DNA of 64,000 nt from Ischnura elegans (taxonomy: Eukaryota > Arthropoda > Insecta > Odonata > Coenagrionidae): the NCBI RefSeq assembly GCF_921293095.1, contig NC_060257.1, forward strand, positions 53,108,968 through 53,172,967. Direction: 5' to 3'. This document shows positions 14,101-29,100 of the stretch, in pieces. The notes below the pieces were generated by a model. The model saw only the letters and a program-made list of their open reading frames with translations. It made no database searches and was not told where the DNA came from. Position 1 is the first letter of the stretch. The number at the start of each line of letters is the position of its first letter. The translations under genes were made by a program, and so were the position numbers.

Positions 14101-17100
14101 TGTAGCCGCCACCTACACTACCTGCGCCCAGGATCCTAGTCCGTCTACAGAGCCATCTGTATAGCCGTTTTCTACACTACTTCCTCATGGTGTAGTGAAA
14201 GAGAATGAATAGGGTGTAAGGAAAAGAGAATGAATTTCACCTACCGTCACTTGTAAAGGTGTGTTGAGAATAATTATTTTCATTCATGCTAATATTATTT
14301 CTGTTCATGCAATTTTAAGGGTAGAGTGTACCAGTGATATGTTTTGCTTGCTATGTATTCTATTACGACGAAATATGACGCTCATTGAATTGGGATTAGG
14401 ATAATATAATTAAATCATCCTATATCTGCTATAATGCACACCCTAGATAAATTACCACCAGCCGCCACTGGATTTAGGTTAAGAAATGCGGGCTTTTTGT
14501 AGGGTGAAGGAAGGATGGTTGTACAATGATAAGATAGAAATTAAATTTCGTCCGGGATTCAATTATGTTATCTTCTGAGTCGCAATCTCGTACAAGTTAT
14601 AAGACTTGAAAAATAATTGAAAGTTGCACAATTTCCAGTATATATAAATAGAGGCCTTGGTTGGTGGAAATCGGTTGTATTCGTGCCTTAATTAAAAACT
14701 GATTGTAGCTTTCCACACATATTTTATGGTTTGCACACTTAGCCATTTTTCCAAAGGTAATTTTCATTTGAACCAGGCAGGTAGCCAGGGAATGAGGGGT
14801 TAGTGGAATTTAAGCTGTCCCCCCAGAAGTTCTTTATGGCAACTACCCATGATACAATTGCTGAGGAGATTATTAATCCCTGGGGAATCTACCCTCTGAC
14901 TCTCCATTTTGCGATTGAAGTTTTAGCTTTTAAATTTAACTTTGTCAACAGAATTTTTATGGTAGAGGCGCAATTAAAAATAGTGCTCTTACATTGACCC
15001 AAGTGGTTTGAAAGTTAGAGATTATTTGCTGTGAAAAATATTTCTTCTTCCAGAGAGAGTGACTTAGTGGCAAGGTGGCTAATTGTATGTAATAACAGGA
15101 ATGATTTTCATCTGTAGCTTCACAACCTCGTTCATTTAAAAGAGCTTATTATTAGTAAATATTTCATTGACTTTGCTGCATTATGCTGTCATCATTGTAG
15201 AGTTAGTGTTGTAAGAATGTTGATGATAGGTTTTCGTTTAGCTTCACTTATTTCTTTCATTCTCATCGAGTTCCTGCACCATTCTCTTTAAATAATCATT
15301 TTAGTGTTGTGAGTAAATTAATCTATTGATCTTTGCATATTTAATATTTTGAGAAGAGTTAATCTCAGTGTTTGAATGTTTAGCATTTTTTATGGAGCTA
15401 ACAATGCTTCACCTTAAATTTTGTTCTTTAGTCTAATTGTCGCAGAGCATATTATTATGCAAAAATCTATTCTTTCTCAACTTTTTACCCTCTTTTGATC
15501 TTTTTGATGTAGCGTGGACAAAGATTTACACTAGGCTTGATTTTTAGTATGAAAGTTAACTTTTCTGATATTCTACAGTAAAAAAATAAATAGATTATTA
15601 TAGTAAAATTATAAATAGATACTAGAAATTCATATTATGCTGTTTTTTCATGATTCTATATATTGATATTCACGTACCCATGCTTCACCTTCTTATATTG
15701 AGGTGTTTTCGTGCTTGCAACCAGATATTTATTCCCCACCATCAGGGATGAATTTTCGTATAGGCTAATTAGACTTCAGCCTATGACTTCTAGATCAAGA
15801 GGGGCCTACATTCAAATTGTTGGCAAGATTAAAATAATAACTTTCTAAAAACAGTGAATATTGAAAGACTCTAAATATGATCATTTTTATTGCACATTTT
15901 ATATTTATAGTCAAATATTTTCATTAGTATTTGAATCTCTTTTCATTGCAATTGTTGTGTGTTATGTTTGATTTGTTATTGTTACAAGTAATATTTATAG
16001 TACTGAGAATAGATATACAAATAAGTGTTCTCAACTTTTTAAAATGTACTATCCGTGCCACATTTATTATAAAGGCTAGTACCAATCACAACTGTTTCAT
16101 GTAGATATATCAATCACAGTAATGATATTTTTATTAACTCTCATGCAATTCATCTCTCATGTAATTTACAAACTTAACCATTTTGCTCTCATGACATTTC
16201 AAAAGCACACGAGGCTTTCTTGGATTTTATTGATCTATATAAACAAATTCTTTTCTTTATTTAGAAAACTAAATACTGTAGTTGAAATACCATTTCATCA
16301 GGAGTGGTTAACACTTATATAATCTCCAGTATTGATGTGAAACTAACTTAAAATATTATAAACATTACTTTTACATGTAATTGTACATGGAGACGATATA
16401 TCAGCATCTTGAGCATTTTAAGGAAACAAGCGAAAGCCTATATACATATGTATTGGCACTTTGAACTTCAAGGGTTAACATATTGGGTGGTGAAAGGACT
16501 TCATAAGTGGAGTAGCCCATGGCCTTCATTTCATCTAAATCCAGCCCTCCCAACCATTTGTCTCCTAATGTCATACATGATTTTTTTCACATGGAAACTT
16601 ATCATTGTGATTTCAGTTTTGCAGATACTTTTACCTGTTTATTAGATGGTGCAAATTTATAACTCTCCACCATGGCATACTTGCTCCCCTTCCAGCTTTT
16701 TTGGAAGTACATGTATTGCATTTCATTCAGTTTGCTTGCTAAATTTTAGGCATTGCTATTTAGAAGAATCCTAAGAAAACGTTTGTACTCAAAGATGTGG
16801 AACTTGAGAGCTTATAGCTGGCATATAAGCATGCTCTATTGCTCCCTCTGCTTTGTAAATCAAGAAAATGTATCAATGTTGCTTGTGGCTACTCTGAAAT
16901 GATGTTATAAGTTTTTGAAGCTACATGCTATTTGTAATTCCACGCAATTCTCTTCCCTCTTGTTTTTAATTTATTTAAAGCTATGGAGTGAATTATAATA
17001 GGTTCAGGTAATCATATTTTCAGTTATTAGTTGCAGTGAACGTATCAAACTAGTTCATTGTGGCATCCGAACTGATATATTGTAGAAGACAGCATTCATA

Positions 17101-20100
17101 ATGGTGTGAATTAGTCCATATCTTCCACTAGGGGTACAGCTAAGAATTAAGGCTACTTGTTTCTGGTGCAACTAATACTGGGGGGGTCAGGGGGTACAGA
17201 AGCGGGAGGTGCAGGGGGCCTCCCCCCCAAACATTTTTAAGATAAATGGTTCAAAATTGTGAGTTTTACGACTTTCTGAGGGATATTTTATTGATCCTTA
17301 CACTATTATATGAGTGTTATTAATCCAATTAAGTAAAATGGATTTAACTTGAAAAATTCTCTGAGCTCTGGGGGGGGGGGGGGTGGGGGGGGAGTTTATC
17401 CCCCAAAACCCCCCTCGCTGCACCACTGTCTTCCACCATATTGTATATATATTAATGTGTTGCAATAATATGTGAATATAACCCCCTTCATTCCTCTTAG
17501 ATGTATATATTTCACTTGTCTCAGTTCTTTGGTCTCTAATGATCAATGGATTTTTTTATTTCTGTAATTTTATAATTACCCTTAGGTTTGGATGAACATT
17601 TTATGTGCCACATTGGTAAGATTAATGATATATGCATGGGAAAGAAGTATCAGCCATTATAGAAATCATGGTTAGAGTTGTTACCTTGGAAAATACTGCT
17701 TTTAATGGCAGGAGCGAACTAGAGCTCAAATTTATGTGCAATAAAGAAGTGGCCAGGCTCTGTGAAGTTGCACCATGTTTGATGTTATGCTCAAGCTGTT
17801 GGTTTTGGTCGAAATTGACACTTTTTCAGCAGTTTCTTTTTTATGCACATGAAAAAAGAATCCATTTCGAGTGCAAAAATGTGAAAAATCCATGTGGAAA
17901 AAAATATGTACTATGAGTGAGGTGGATGCAGTGAGATTGGGCTGATTGCTTATTCTGATTTGAGTGATTACTCAAAAGTAAAATGTTGATGTTTTTTGAA
18001 GATGTATGTAGCTTCAAAATTTGTATTTATGGACTTTTCAGTTATGCTAAACTAACTATGTACATAATATATTAGGTCTTGGAATTGGCAAATACCATAC
18101 AGTGAATTTTATTCCTTATGATGATGGGTTTCCCAGATAGCAGTTTTTTTTGTTAAGGATGTGTTCTAATTGCCCAAATGACAGTTTTTTGTTGACCCAT
18201 TTCCATTCAGATAAATTCTGATATTCACCTGTCTCTTTAAGCAATTGGGGTTATGTATACCAGCTTCAAAAATAAATTAATAGATGGATTAGGTCAACAA
18301 ACCATTTAGCAGCACATTTGTAGCAATTTGGAAACAAAATACATATAGCACAGTTTTTCATCCAGAGCCTAACATACTCAGAACGGTAGGGTGCAGCCAT
18401 ATGGCTACGTTTAGCGGTAATGGGTTAAGGACATGTCCTTATTGGTTTTTGAAAACTTTTTATTGCATGCCAGGAACGCAGTATGTTTCAAGTTAATACC
18501 CACATGAATGAATAGTTTTTCATCCATTGGAGATAGAATATTTACCTCAATCCTTAGCCTTGTTTTCATTTTCATGGTACTTTTCTCTGCTGACATATTT
18601 ATTTGTGTTTGCCAAATTGTAACTATTATTTTTAGTGTTATTTTCTAAACAACAATTCATTGCAGGTTTTTTATGTGTGAATATAGTCATGCTCTTTTTG
18701 CTGTCCCTTAGCTTAAGGATTGGTTTATGTTGCAGCATGCGAATTGACTCAGCTGCGTTAATACAGTTTACAATATTCCTCCATAGGAAAAGCATGATGC
18801 TGCATATGTTAAATTTTTACGCATCACATTTTGTACTTCAATCAGGTATTTTGTGAGAGTCTTCCATGTTTCATTTGCCATTTCAATATTTTGCTCTTTA
18901 TTTGGTACTGATTGGTCAACATTGTATTTTCTCTGCTTGAAAGTGTGTACTGTTAAGCTTGATATAGAGAAATGCATAGATATGAGTTTTTACTTGTGGA
19001 ATTTTCCTGTCTAGCATCATAATATTTTGTCTTAATAATTTTGTTCTCTATGATCTGAAGTATGAACGTTGCTCGGATAAGGACATTTGCTGTTATTGAT
19101 TACATATATGTTCTTTTTGATAATTTTGTCTAGTAGACACTTCTGTTCCAATTACAGAGGTAGTCACTCCCTCAGTACTTATATTTTATCTATGCCATTG
19201 TTGAGTTAATGGTTACTACACTCATCTTTATAAATTCATATCATTATTCATGCACCAGTAAATATATTTCTTTTCACTGCTTGGTGTGTGGTCACATCTC
19301 ATATAATTTTTTTTCGATAGAATTGAAATATCTTTGGAATCTTTGTGAAACCTGATACTTATTATTTGTTGGCTTAGCTTTCTTTCTCCTGATGGTTGAT
19401 TTTGATTCTCAAATCAGGATGGTATTTTTCCTCTAAGTCTCTCTAGTGTATTGGTGATAGGCTCCATGTATGAATGTTAATTATATTTTACATGAATTCA
19501 TCTTCCTGACGTATATTACATTGGTATTTTTTTTGTGTGTGAAATGTCAAATGATTTTGAGAGAGCTTTATCCATACCATCAGCATGATACAACTATGAA
19601 CAGTAAATCACAATGATCTCCTAGAATATGCCCTTTCTGAATATCCTGCCCTGAGATATTTATTGGTGATCACAGTGGGATGGTTTGGTATATTTTTAAT
19701 AACTCTGATATTGTTTCCACTTGCATAATACATCATCAGTAATGCAATTCTATGCCTTATTTTTAGTGAAAATCAATTTTAAAATTGCAACATTTACATG
19801 TGCTAATGCTCTTTAAACTGATTCATCTTTGAGAAAAAATGCTCATCCAATGTACAGTGGGAATTTGCTTTAAAATCAGTCCTACATAGAGGAATAATAC
19901 TGTAAAGCATCAGTTTAAAAAGAGGGAAGTAAGGAAACCATTCATTGAGCTTTTTCTTATTTTTTTACCTCTGGAGCATGCTTCTTAATGGCATTGATGT
20001 ATGAATGGTGACGGCATCAAGTCAAGATTTTCCCCAAGTCATAATAATAATAATACTTTTATTCAACGTAAAACACAATATAGTGCAGTAGTCTTCATCA

Positions 20101-23100
20101 ATATATACTAAATCTAAAAAGTACAATTCAGAGTATTGCTCTCGGAAAACTCATTCAGTGAATAGAAAGTTTGCCTCAATATCCACAAGCAAAGAGCATG
20201 TTTAAACTTCGGTATTGTACAATTTCTGGCCTCTGAGGGTTAGTGGTTAAACACGCAAAGTTTTCGCTTGTTAAAAATAATTTTTTGTGGTCAACAACCT
20301 ACATTGAGGCCTAATCGAGTAATTTTTTAACCTCATGTTATGAAGGTGGACATCAGCACCAGTTTTATTGCATTCAAGATTCACTTTTACATTAATCAGA
20401 CATTTAAGTATATATTGACGATTCAAAGTACTTCGTCATCATAATGACGTCACAATCCCTGGCTCCGTAAATAATGGTTTGCAGTGTTCCCTAGCGTTTG
20501 TATTAGTAGTTATCCTAGCTAATTGCTCTCCTCTGTAAAATGAATAGCTCTTTAGCTGAGGAAGAATGGCCCCAAACCTTGATGCTGTAGTTTAGGTGGC
20601 AATGAAAAATGGTGAAGTAAACTGCACAAAGATATCCTGTAGGAATGAGTGTTTTCATAGTTTTTCAGTAAGTATTCCATCCCACTGTGATCCAGATGAT
20701 GTCACTAAGCCATGATATGTGACACTGTTTAACATTTCTGCCTTAACTTTGAGGAACCATGATATGGGGAAATAAAATTCCCTTTGTACGGTCAATGGCG
20801 GAAATTTATTAACATGGGCCATGATATTGACACCTGTGTCATTATCATGGTTATCAAGGTACCTTGCTAATGATGTGACTAGTCGCTGTTAATAACTTTT
20901 CAGTAAGAAATGTACAAACAAGGGAAGGTACACAAGTTTACCACCAGATCCAATTAAAAATTCACTGTGAAATAGGAATTAAAATGTTGAAGTATGCAAT
21001 TTTTTACTCAAGCATCCAATGGATCAAAGTTTTCTAGGTATTATCTATAGAAAGATGGAAGAAGGCCCCGATTTATGCAACCTGTGATAAAAATATACTG
21101 CAATGGCTATATAGTCCCTTTTGCATTCTTTGTCGAACCTTGCAATGGAAGATGAATCTTGGTGGAAGTGAATAGGAGTACATTACCATTGTGTTGCAAT
21201 ATTGTTGAATCGTGGATTGCATAAATGTTGGAATAAAAAAAATTACTTTCTATAGGCAACATCTCGAAAACTAAGTCCCATTGAATGCTCCAGCCAGAAC
21301 ACCTTCTGCTTAAAATTTCTGTTTCTATCACACTGTGGAGTTTGAATGCAGTCTGGTGGTGACACGTGAATATCCACCCTAGTATGTGGATTTTATTTCC
21401 CTGATAAAGGATACAGTTTCCATGATCCATGATACAACAATACTGCAACACAATGGTAATGTAGTATGGGCTATTCACATCTACCGAGATTCATCTTCCA
21501 TTACTAGGCTCAGCTAAGAATGCAAAAAGGACTACATATATTACGATTATATTGCAATACAGTGGCATAACTATGGGGGGGGATGAGGGGATAGATCCCC
21601 CCCCCCCAAAGCCTCAGAAATTTTTACAGTATAATACTGTTTTCTCTGCTGTAATGATTTCCCGCAGAATTATGAGTGAAACCAAAATGTTAAGTGCCAA
21701 AATGATTTGAAATGTATTTCCAGACATGTCATTTTTTTTCTAATTTTCCCATTGCCTGGAGAGGGGGGTCGCATCCCCATCTCCCCCTAGAGCATATTCC
21801 TAGTTACGCCACTGTTGCAGTATATTTGTATCACGGGTTGCATAAATCTTGACATTTTCCCATAACTTTCTGCTGATAATATCTAGAAAACTAAGATTCA
21901 TTTCCCTCTGTGCAATGGTCCCTCTTACATAGTATTATCATGCTGTATGGTTCTTCTTGTGTGTGTGTGTTTGGGAGCTTGGCTGTGAGAGCGGTAGTTT
22001 TTCTTGACGGTGAAAGTGGTCTCACTCAGGTGGAGCTGTGGCAAGGAGGAGGCGGAGGAGGAGACTCGGAGGAAGATGGGGAGGTGATGAGGATAGTGAC
22101 TTGGAGAGGAGAGGGGTATGGCGTTGAGAGAAGGGAAAGGGGACCTCAAGCTGGGAGGGGTGACGAAGAGAACATGGAAGATAGATATGAGGTAGGCGGA
22201 GGCGAAATATGTCTGTCTCTCCGCTCGGCTACGTTTTCATTGGTCCTTTGCTGGACGTCCTAGCTTGCTGATGGTGATGGATTTTGTACGTTTACGAGTG
22301 TTGCCCAGAAAGTAATGCTCAATTTTTTTTTCTTCAAAATTTAGTTATTTTACATAATGAGAATTACACTCACGAAAGAATGATGTTTCAAATATACACC
22401 CTATTTTTCCACATAATCTCCATCCCATACAATGGCCTTATTCTAGCGCAATACAAGGGCATGTTTGCCCTGTATTTACCAATCCTTGTTCTGGTCCGCG
22501 ATCACTGCAAATCTTGTAACACCGCCAAACAGCCTTCTGATGCCCTCGTCCTCTGAGCCCAGCGACTAACTGTATCCCTATTGGCAGCGGATAGACTGTG
22601 CTCAAACATTTTTGAGTATTCCCTAAATTTTCTTCTCTGCAGTGAGAAATTTCATGATGGAACATTGCTTTTAACGTATATCACTTAAAGATGCCATATT
22701 GAAACTGTCCTGCAGCTATGGTATCTGTTGTAAGAGCCGGACATTTTGCATTTGTACCCATAAAACTTCAGATAATTCGTACGTGGCATTTTGCATTTGC
22801 ACCATTGTTGTCAGCTGAGAAAAAAATTGTGGTGCATTACTTCCTGGGTAACCCTTGTATTCATGGAGCTCATGCGATGGTATTATTATATCTTTTGAAG
22901 CTGTTATGGGGCAAGAAATGCATCTTCTTTCTTTGTTTGTATCGTAAATGGTGTGCTGGTTTCTTGGTGTCATGATATGTAGTCAGAGCTGCTGAGAGAG
23001 AGGATTGGACCAGGGCCAAAATCAAGGGGGGGGGGGTCATTACCCCCTCCCTCCCTGATTTTATCAAAATGTTTTAATTTTTTTAAGTTTAATATTTATT

Positions 23101-26100
23101 TACTAGGAGTAAAGGGAGTGTATAAGCAAACGTAAAGCTACAAGTCCCAAATGTTGGAGAAATTTGAGTTGTTTTTTATTGTAGAGCACTGCCTACAGAA
23201 AATTTTACTCAGGAGAACCCGGGGGTATTCCAGGCTCCCTATATCCAGGTCATGAACCCAACCCACCCCAAATTTGATACTGAATCTGGTCAAAATGGGC
23301 GGGCAGTGCCAGGGTTAAATTATATCTTATGCTTTCCCTGAGTATGTTTTTGGTTAATCCATGTGGGTTTCCCCTCAGGCTAATTCCTGAATCGTGTCCA
23401 GGAAAAATTGTTTGGATGTACAATATGCAGCAATTACTAGATGGCAAGTAATCATATTACCATTACATTAATCATCTTGATGATCCAAAGCCAGAAAAAA
23501 TGCCAAATGTATGTTTGGATTTCCATCTCCCTGCCACTGCCTTATATACATATATACTTCTTGATACTCCTAGATGAGGTAATTAACACAAACATATCCC
23601 AGGTTGGGTAAGATGCAGTATAGAAGACAATTAAAGATACAAAAAACACTCACACGGCTAAATTTTCAGTTGGCATTACCATCTTCCTCGAAGTTAGGGA
23701 CAAGTTCCCACTCTGAGGAAGGTGGTAGTGCCACTGAAAATTTAGTCGTGTGAGTTTTATTTGTATCATTCATTGTCTTCTATTCTGCGTCTTACCCAAT
23801 CTGGGTTATATTTGTGTTACATTTATATATGTGACAATCTGTGTCTAGAAAATAACAATTTATTGACTTAATTCAGGCATCTTTTTGTCTGTTCCCTAGG
23901 GATTTACCGCTTTTGCCCTCTCCTCCTTCTCTGCAGACCTGAAGGTAGTCTTGTCATTATATTTTGTACAGCATTTAAAGTTTGTTTGTATTGTTTTATT
24001 TCTTTTTTTCTATTTTGGCTCTTTCGTGAAATCTTTTAGATGGTTTCTTTCTGTATCCCTGCTGCTCTTGACCGTTTTAGTCTTTCATTTGGGAAGAGGC
24101 TGGTTGTGTTTCACGGTGGCTGAAAAGTTCTCTCATTTCTTGGCTTCGATTGGTTTATGAATGCATTTCTTGGTAGTGATAGTTTAATCTTTATTTTTAT
24201 GTATGTCGAACAAGGATGATGTTTGTCTAAATATTTGTCCGTCAATTGAGCATTTACTTCCTTTTTTTGGAACAAATAAAGGGTAAAAACAAGGAAAGGG
24301 AATGTTGAACATATGTGTGGGCCTTGGTGTGAGTACTGATGACCGAAAGCTGAGCCGTCAGAGAAGAAAACGTACGTAAAAGGAGGGAAGTTCACGAATG
24401 TTTGCAAATCGTACGCACAAATGTACTTTGGGTTGCATATACTCGGAGGATCTCAAGCTTTTGAAAATTACCGCCATCTTTGTATGAGTTAGCGTATTAG
24501 TCGATATCAAAATATTTACGGGAGAAAGAAATTGTTTCAGAAATATAAAATTCACCTGCTGAATGTTTTTTCAGTTGCTGTGTAGGGTCGTTGAAATGAA
24601 ATAAACAATTTTTTGAGTTTTGTCATTGAATTTTACATCATAGGTGTTTTGCTATCTCACAACTATTTTCTTTCCATCAAAATATCGAGATACATCCTCA
24701 GTATTTATTCTCTCAGGTTATTGTACCTTTACCATTCTTCTCCTCTCCCATTCCTCAAGGACATAGATCCTATTCATATCCTCTTCCTACTGAGTCCATG
24801 TACCTATGCCATAAAATGCTCACAAAATTAATCACTCTTCTTCTCTTTATGATTGAGGTGTCCATTTACTCCTGTCCTTTAGAATTCCTCCTTTTCTGAT
24901 GCTAATCTCTTCTCTCCGAAGGAATTCTTTGTGGAATTATGTATGGGAATATATGATTTCACATCATTCAATTACCTATATTTCATCAACAAATTATCTG
25001 ATTTTGGCGATTTATTTTCAATTTAGTTGTATCAAATGTTTAATACTGTGTCCCTCTTATAGTTTTTCATATCATCAAAGGACATTCATATCTATCAATT
25101 GGCAGTAGTTGTACAATAAAGGAATATGTACGTAGCTTGAAAAAGCCAGGTATGATGTAGCTCCTCTGAGAATCATGTTTAATAAGTCCAAAATTCTTGG
25201 CATAAAAACGTGTTGGTGATGAAGTAAGTAATTGTAGGTGTCTAAGATGTATAATACTAGTAAAAACATGATTTACATTCTATATAATCTTGCGATTTTT
25301 TGGAATGCTTGTTCTAAGGAGAAGATACTCCATTTGAAATGGGAACTTGTTAGTTGAAGTGCTATTTATCAGTAAATTAGGTGGCTAATAATAATAATAA
25401 TAATTACTATTATAATCAACTTAGGAAGCTGTGGCATGAAGAGTACGTATTATGTAATCACTTTTTGTTAGGTTTGAGTTTCACCTGTCTCAGTGCATAT
25501 GTGAATGAAAGATGATGTTGTGGGAAAAATGTTGACATTTTTCCTTCAAAACATTTTTTTCTGTATTTTATGGAAAGAAAAGATCAGAAATATTTTATAT
25601 GGGATTTCAGTTCTGACTTCTAATTGATACTTATATTTACTTTTATTATTTTGTGATGTAAGGTAGATGGATGGAATTCAATAATGATGTTTTTGTTTTC
25701 TTGACCTCAATATTATCATATATTTTTAAAATTACTCTTGAGTTTTAGGTCTACAAATATTGATTGTTATGTAAATTCTAATTTTGTTGTGTCACTGTTT
25801 ATCATTTTCTATTCCATAATATTTCATTGTATGCCCTCAGGATGAAAAATGAAAATTTTAAGTATTGGCATACTGAAGTGTTTGTTAATAGACCTATATA
25901 TCTAGAGTAATATCAAATAATTTTCTAAGAATGGAGTTTGTTTCTGCATGAAATAGTTACAGTGTTAAGAAATGTATTTTAGCATGGGGACTATTGATCT
26001 TTATGCTCTGTCATTAAGATCTTCCATAATCAGTCAGCAGTAAATTCCAGGGAGATGGAACTTTTTTAATGTTACTTATAGTTTGAATGGCTTGGATAGT

Positions 26101-29100
26101 TTTATTTTATGTCATGTGAAATAAATTCAGTCCCTGGTATTCAGTTTATGATTTCTGGAAATGTATATATGAATTATTGTAATCTCATGTATACATTAAT
26201 TTACCCTTGGTCCGAGGTGCAGGCTTTTACGAGATTCATTCAGGATTAGTTTATCTACCAATTATTATATTGGGTCAACTGATTCTCGATGTATCAGATT
26301 AAACATTTAATGCTATGTTCTCTAAAAGAATTTATAAGATTGGATACTATGATTAATGCATAATGTGTACTGCAAAGGAATGCATAGCTTTAAAAAGCAG
26401 CCAGAAATTCCTTATCAATGAGTGCAGAGTTTTGTCAAACTGCTTGTCAACTGTGGATAACATTTTTGACCTGTTGCTACAAAATAACTATAGTTTTTTC
26501 CTGTTTTGTGTCAGATTTCTCACCTATATATCTTGAGGATATCATTTATAGAAAATCTCATGAGTTATGGACTTCTGAAACCTCTGTGTTGAGATTCCTT
26601 TGGTTTGGATAATATTTTCCCTAAGCAATTGCCATAAGTACATATGTATAACTTATTAAAATAAAGGAATTACCTATTTTTCTTATTTAATGGTTGTCTC
26701 TTAACCTGCATTCATTTGTCGAATTTAAGCAACTTATGTGGGTGAATGCTTTTTTTATTTAGATCTTATTTATCGCTCAAACTCAGTGTGCCAAATAATT
26801 TTGGAGAACATACTTGGAGTAATTTTTCTCAAACATTTTGAAAGATTCAAAATAACAATTATAAAATGATGATAATGTGAATAAATTCATTACCAGGGTG
26901 AATAAAACTCTGGTACAATATTTTATTTATGACCACCTTTTCCTTTTCTGGAATAATGACATGTATATTCAACTGCACTGCTGATATCTTAGGGAGCAAT
27001 AAATCTATGATTAAATTAAAATTATATTTGAATCTAGGTAGGTAGCTGTAACTTCTGTGTGGTAGCCTTTGACTATCTCAGATGTGAACTTTTTTGCTTA
27101 TGTTTTTACAGTGGCTAAATTATGCATGATTATTGATATGGCTGAATGAATCTCTAATGAATAGAATATTATTTATTCAATTAGATCATTAGTTATTTAA
27201 GAATGCTCTCTAACTTCTTGTAGAAAGAAGAAATTGTCGAGGAGAAGTTATTTTACTTTCTTAGTTCTTTGACCAGTGAGATCCTAAGAGAACTTCATCA
27301 AAGTCAATTATCAATGGATTTACTTATCATTCTCTGTCTTCCAATCTGACAGGCCTCTGTTTGTACTCAGAGTTTCATGTTGCTTGGTAAAGTTGAGAAT
27401 ATAATTTTTTTCTTCCAAGTCATTTAAGACATAGCTTGTAGCTTTTCAGTTTCCGAAGTCGTTTTATAGAGAACCAAGGGTACATTACAAATGGCTGTAC
27501 AACCTAATGGCATTAAGCCCTGTTTACACGGTACATTAACACGTACGGGTTAATGTCTAAATGTATGAACGCCCAAAATGCACCGTGTAACCACCCAACT
27601 TGTGCGAATGCATGCACAGAAAATAGAACCTGTTCTAATTTGGTTCATGCATTCGTACATGTTCCGTTCCGGTCCACAAAAATCATTCACGCAAACGTAC
27701 ATTAACTCGTACGGGTTGATGTATCGTGTAAACAGGCCTTTAGATATGCTATGTAAGTACACATCCCTAAATTGTAAAAGATCACCATTGAAACATTTAA
27801 TCAACAGGGACATGCATTTGTTTGTTCATGAAAAAGGTATTGTTATGGCTTTGTTAGGATTTCATCTGTATTTTTTAATTTTTAAGCTGAATCAGTATTT
27901 TTGATGTTTTTTAGAGTGACTGAAGTCTGAGTAAAATGTTTTCTCGCTTTGTGGATATTCTTTTTGATTTTTGCATTTACATATATTTAAGTGAAGTTAA
28001 ATCTAAGGCATTAAAATTGTGGTAATTGGAAAATGTTTCTTTTTTCTGTGTAAACTTTTGTTCTCTAATTTTCATGTTCTCTATTTTATCTGTTACAGTG
28101 TTATATTTGTTGTTTTTGAAATAATGTACTATTCATGTTTGTAGTCAATATTTCATTTAGCATGATTATTCCACCCTGAAGTCATTTGCATAGCATTTTC
28201 ATTTAGCCTTATGGCATGTGAATTTTTAGACTCTCAAGCAAGAATTTCGTCTTCTTCAAACTCACTATTTTCTAATAATAAGCTGCTGGCTGCTACTGGG
28301 CACTTCTTTCTCCAAGTTAGCTGAAACTATTAACATAAATTAGGTACCCTTTTAGTGCTAACAGCTGTCTTAAATGTATGTGTAATTTTTAGTACATTTG
28401 TACAATTTAATTTTGTTGCCTGTAAATAGGTAGTTATGTTTTTTGAATGTTAACATAAGAAAATATGTACATACATACATACGTAGCTTATGCATGAGAA
28501 TGTGTAGTTTTAGTTGTGCTGTTATAAACTATTCAGGTATTCTATTTTGTATATCTTTTGTTACATAATTAAATAATCATTTTCAGCTTCTTGGATACCT
28601 ATTTTCACATGCATATAGCTATGATTAAAGATTCATGCCTATGGATTTTAAAATTTCTTTGCGTCTAGAGACAAAAATGAAAAGATGTTTGTATGCTTGT
28701 TGAACATTTATGGTTTTGTGAAAATTACTTGCTTGTCTCCTTCATACTATATTTTTATGGATTTTTTTTACAAGTACTGGAATGCCTATATATTATTTGA
28801 TTTATGTTAAGGTTAAAGTTTTTGTTTTTTTTTCTGCGAGGCTATCTGTGAACGTTCTCTTATGCCTTGCTGATTTACATTTTTCTGTGGCGTGCAGAGA
28901 AGCCCTCCCCGTCGTCTTCAGCGTCAATCATCTGAACGGGATATGGAAATCAGTGAGGGGACTATTAGGAGGGGACCCAGTGGCTTTTGCCCGACAACTC
29001 CAAACGACGACGATCTTGCCTACTACGACAATGACCGAAGGAATGCCAACAACTGTGAACAGCCTGAGTATGGGTATGTTCCCCATTTTCCATTCATCTT

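Noticed and set aside
21107-21478. 123-codon - strand frame
   Set aside because: No domain and no coding-like composition; lies in intron DNA.
23930-23938. Possible 8-nt microexon after an excellent polypyrimidine acceptor
   Set aside because: Eight bases would break the CFAP410 phase and no independent support exists.
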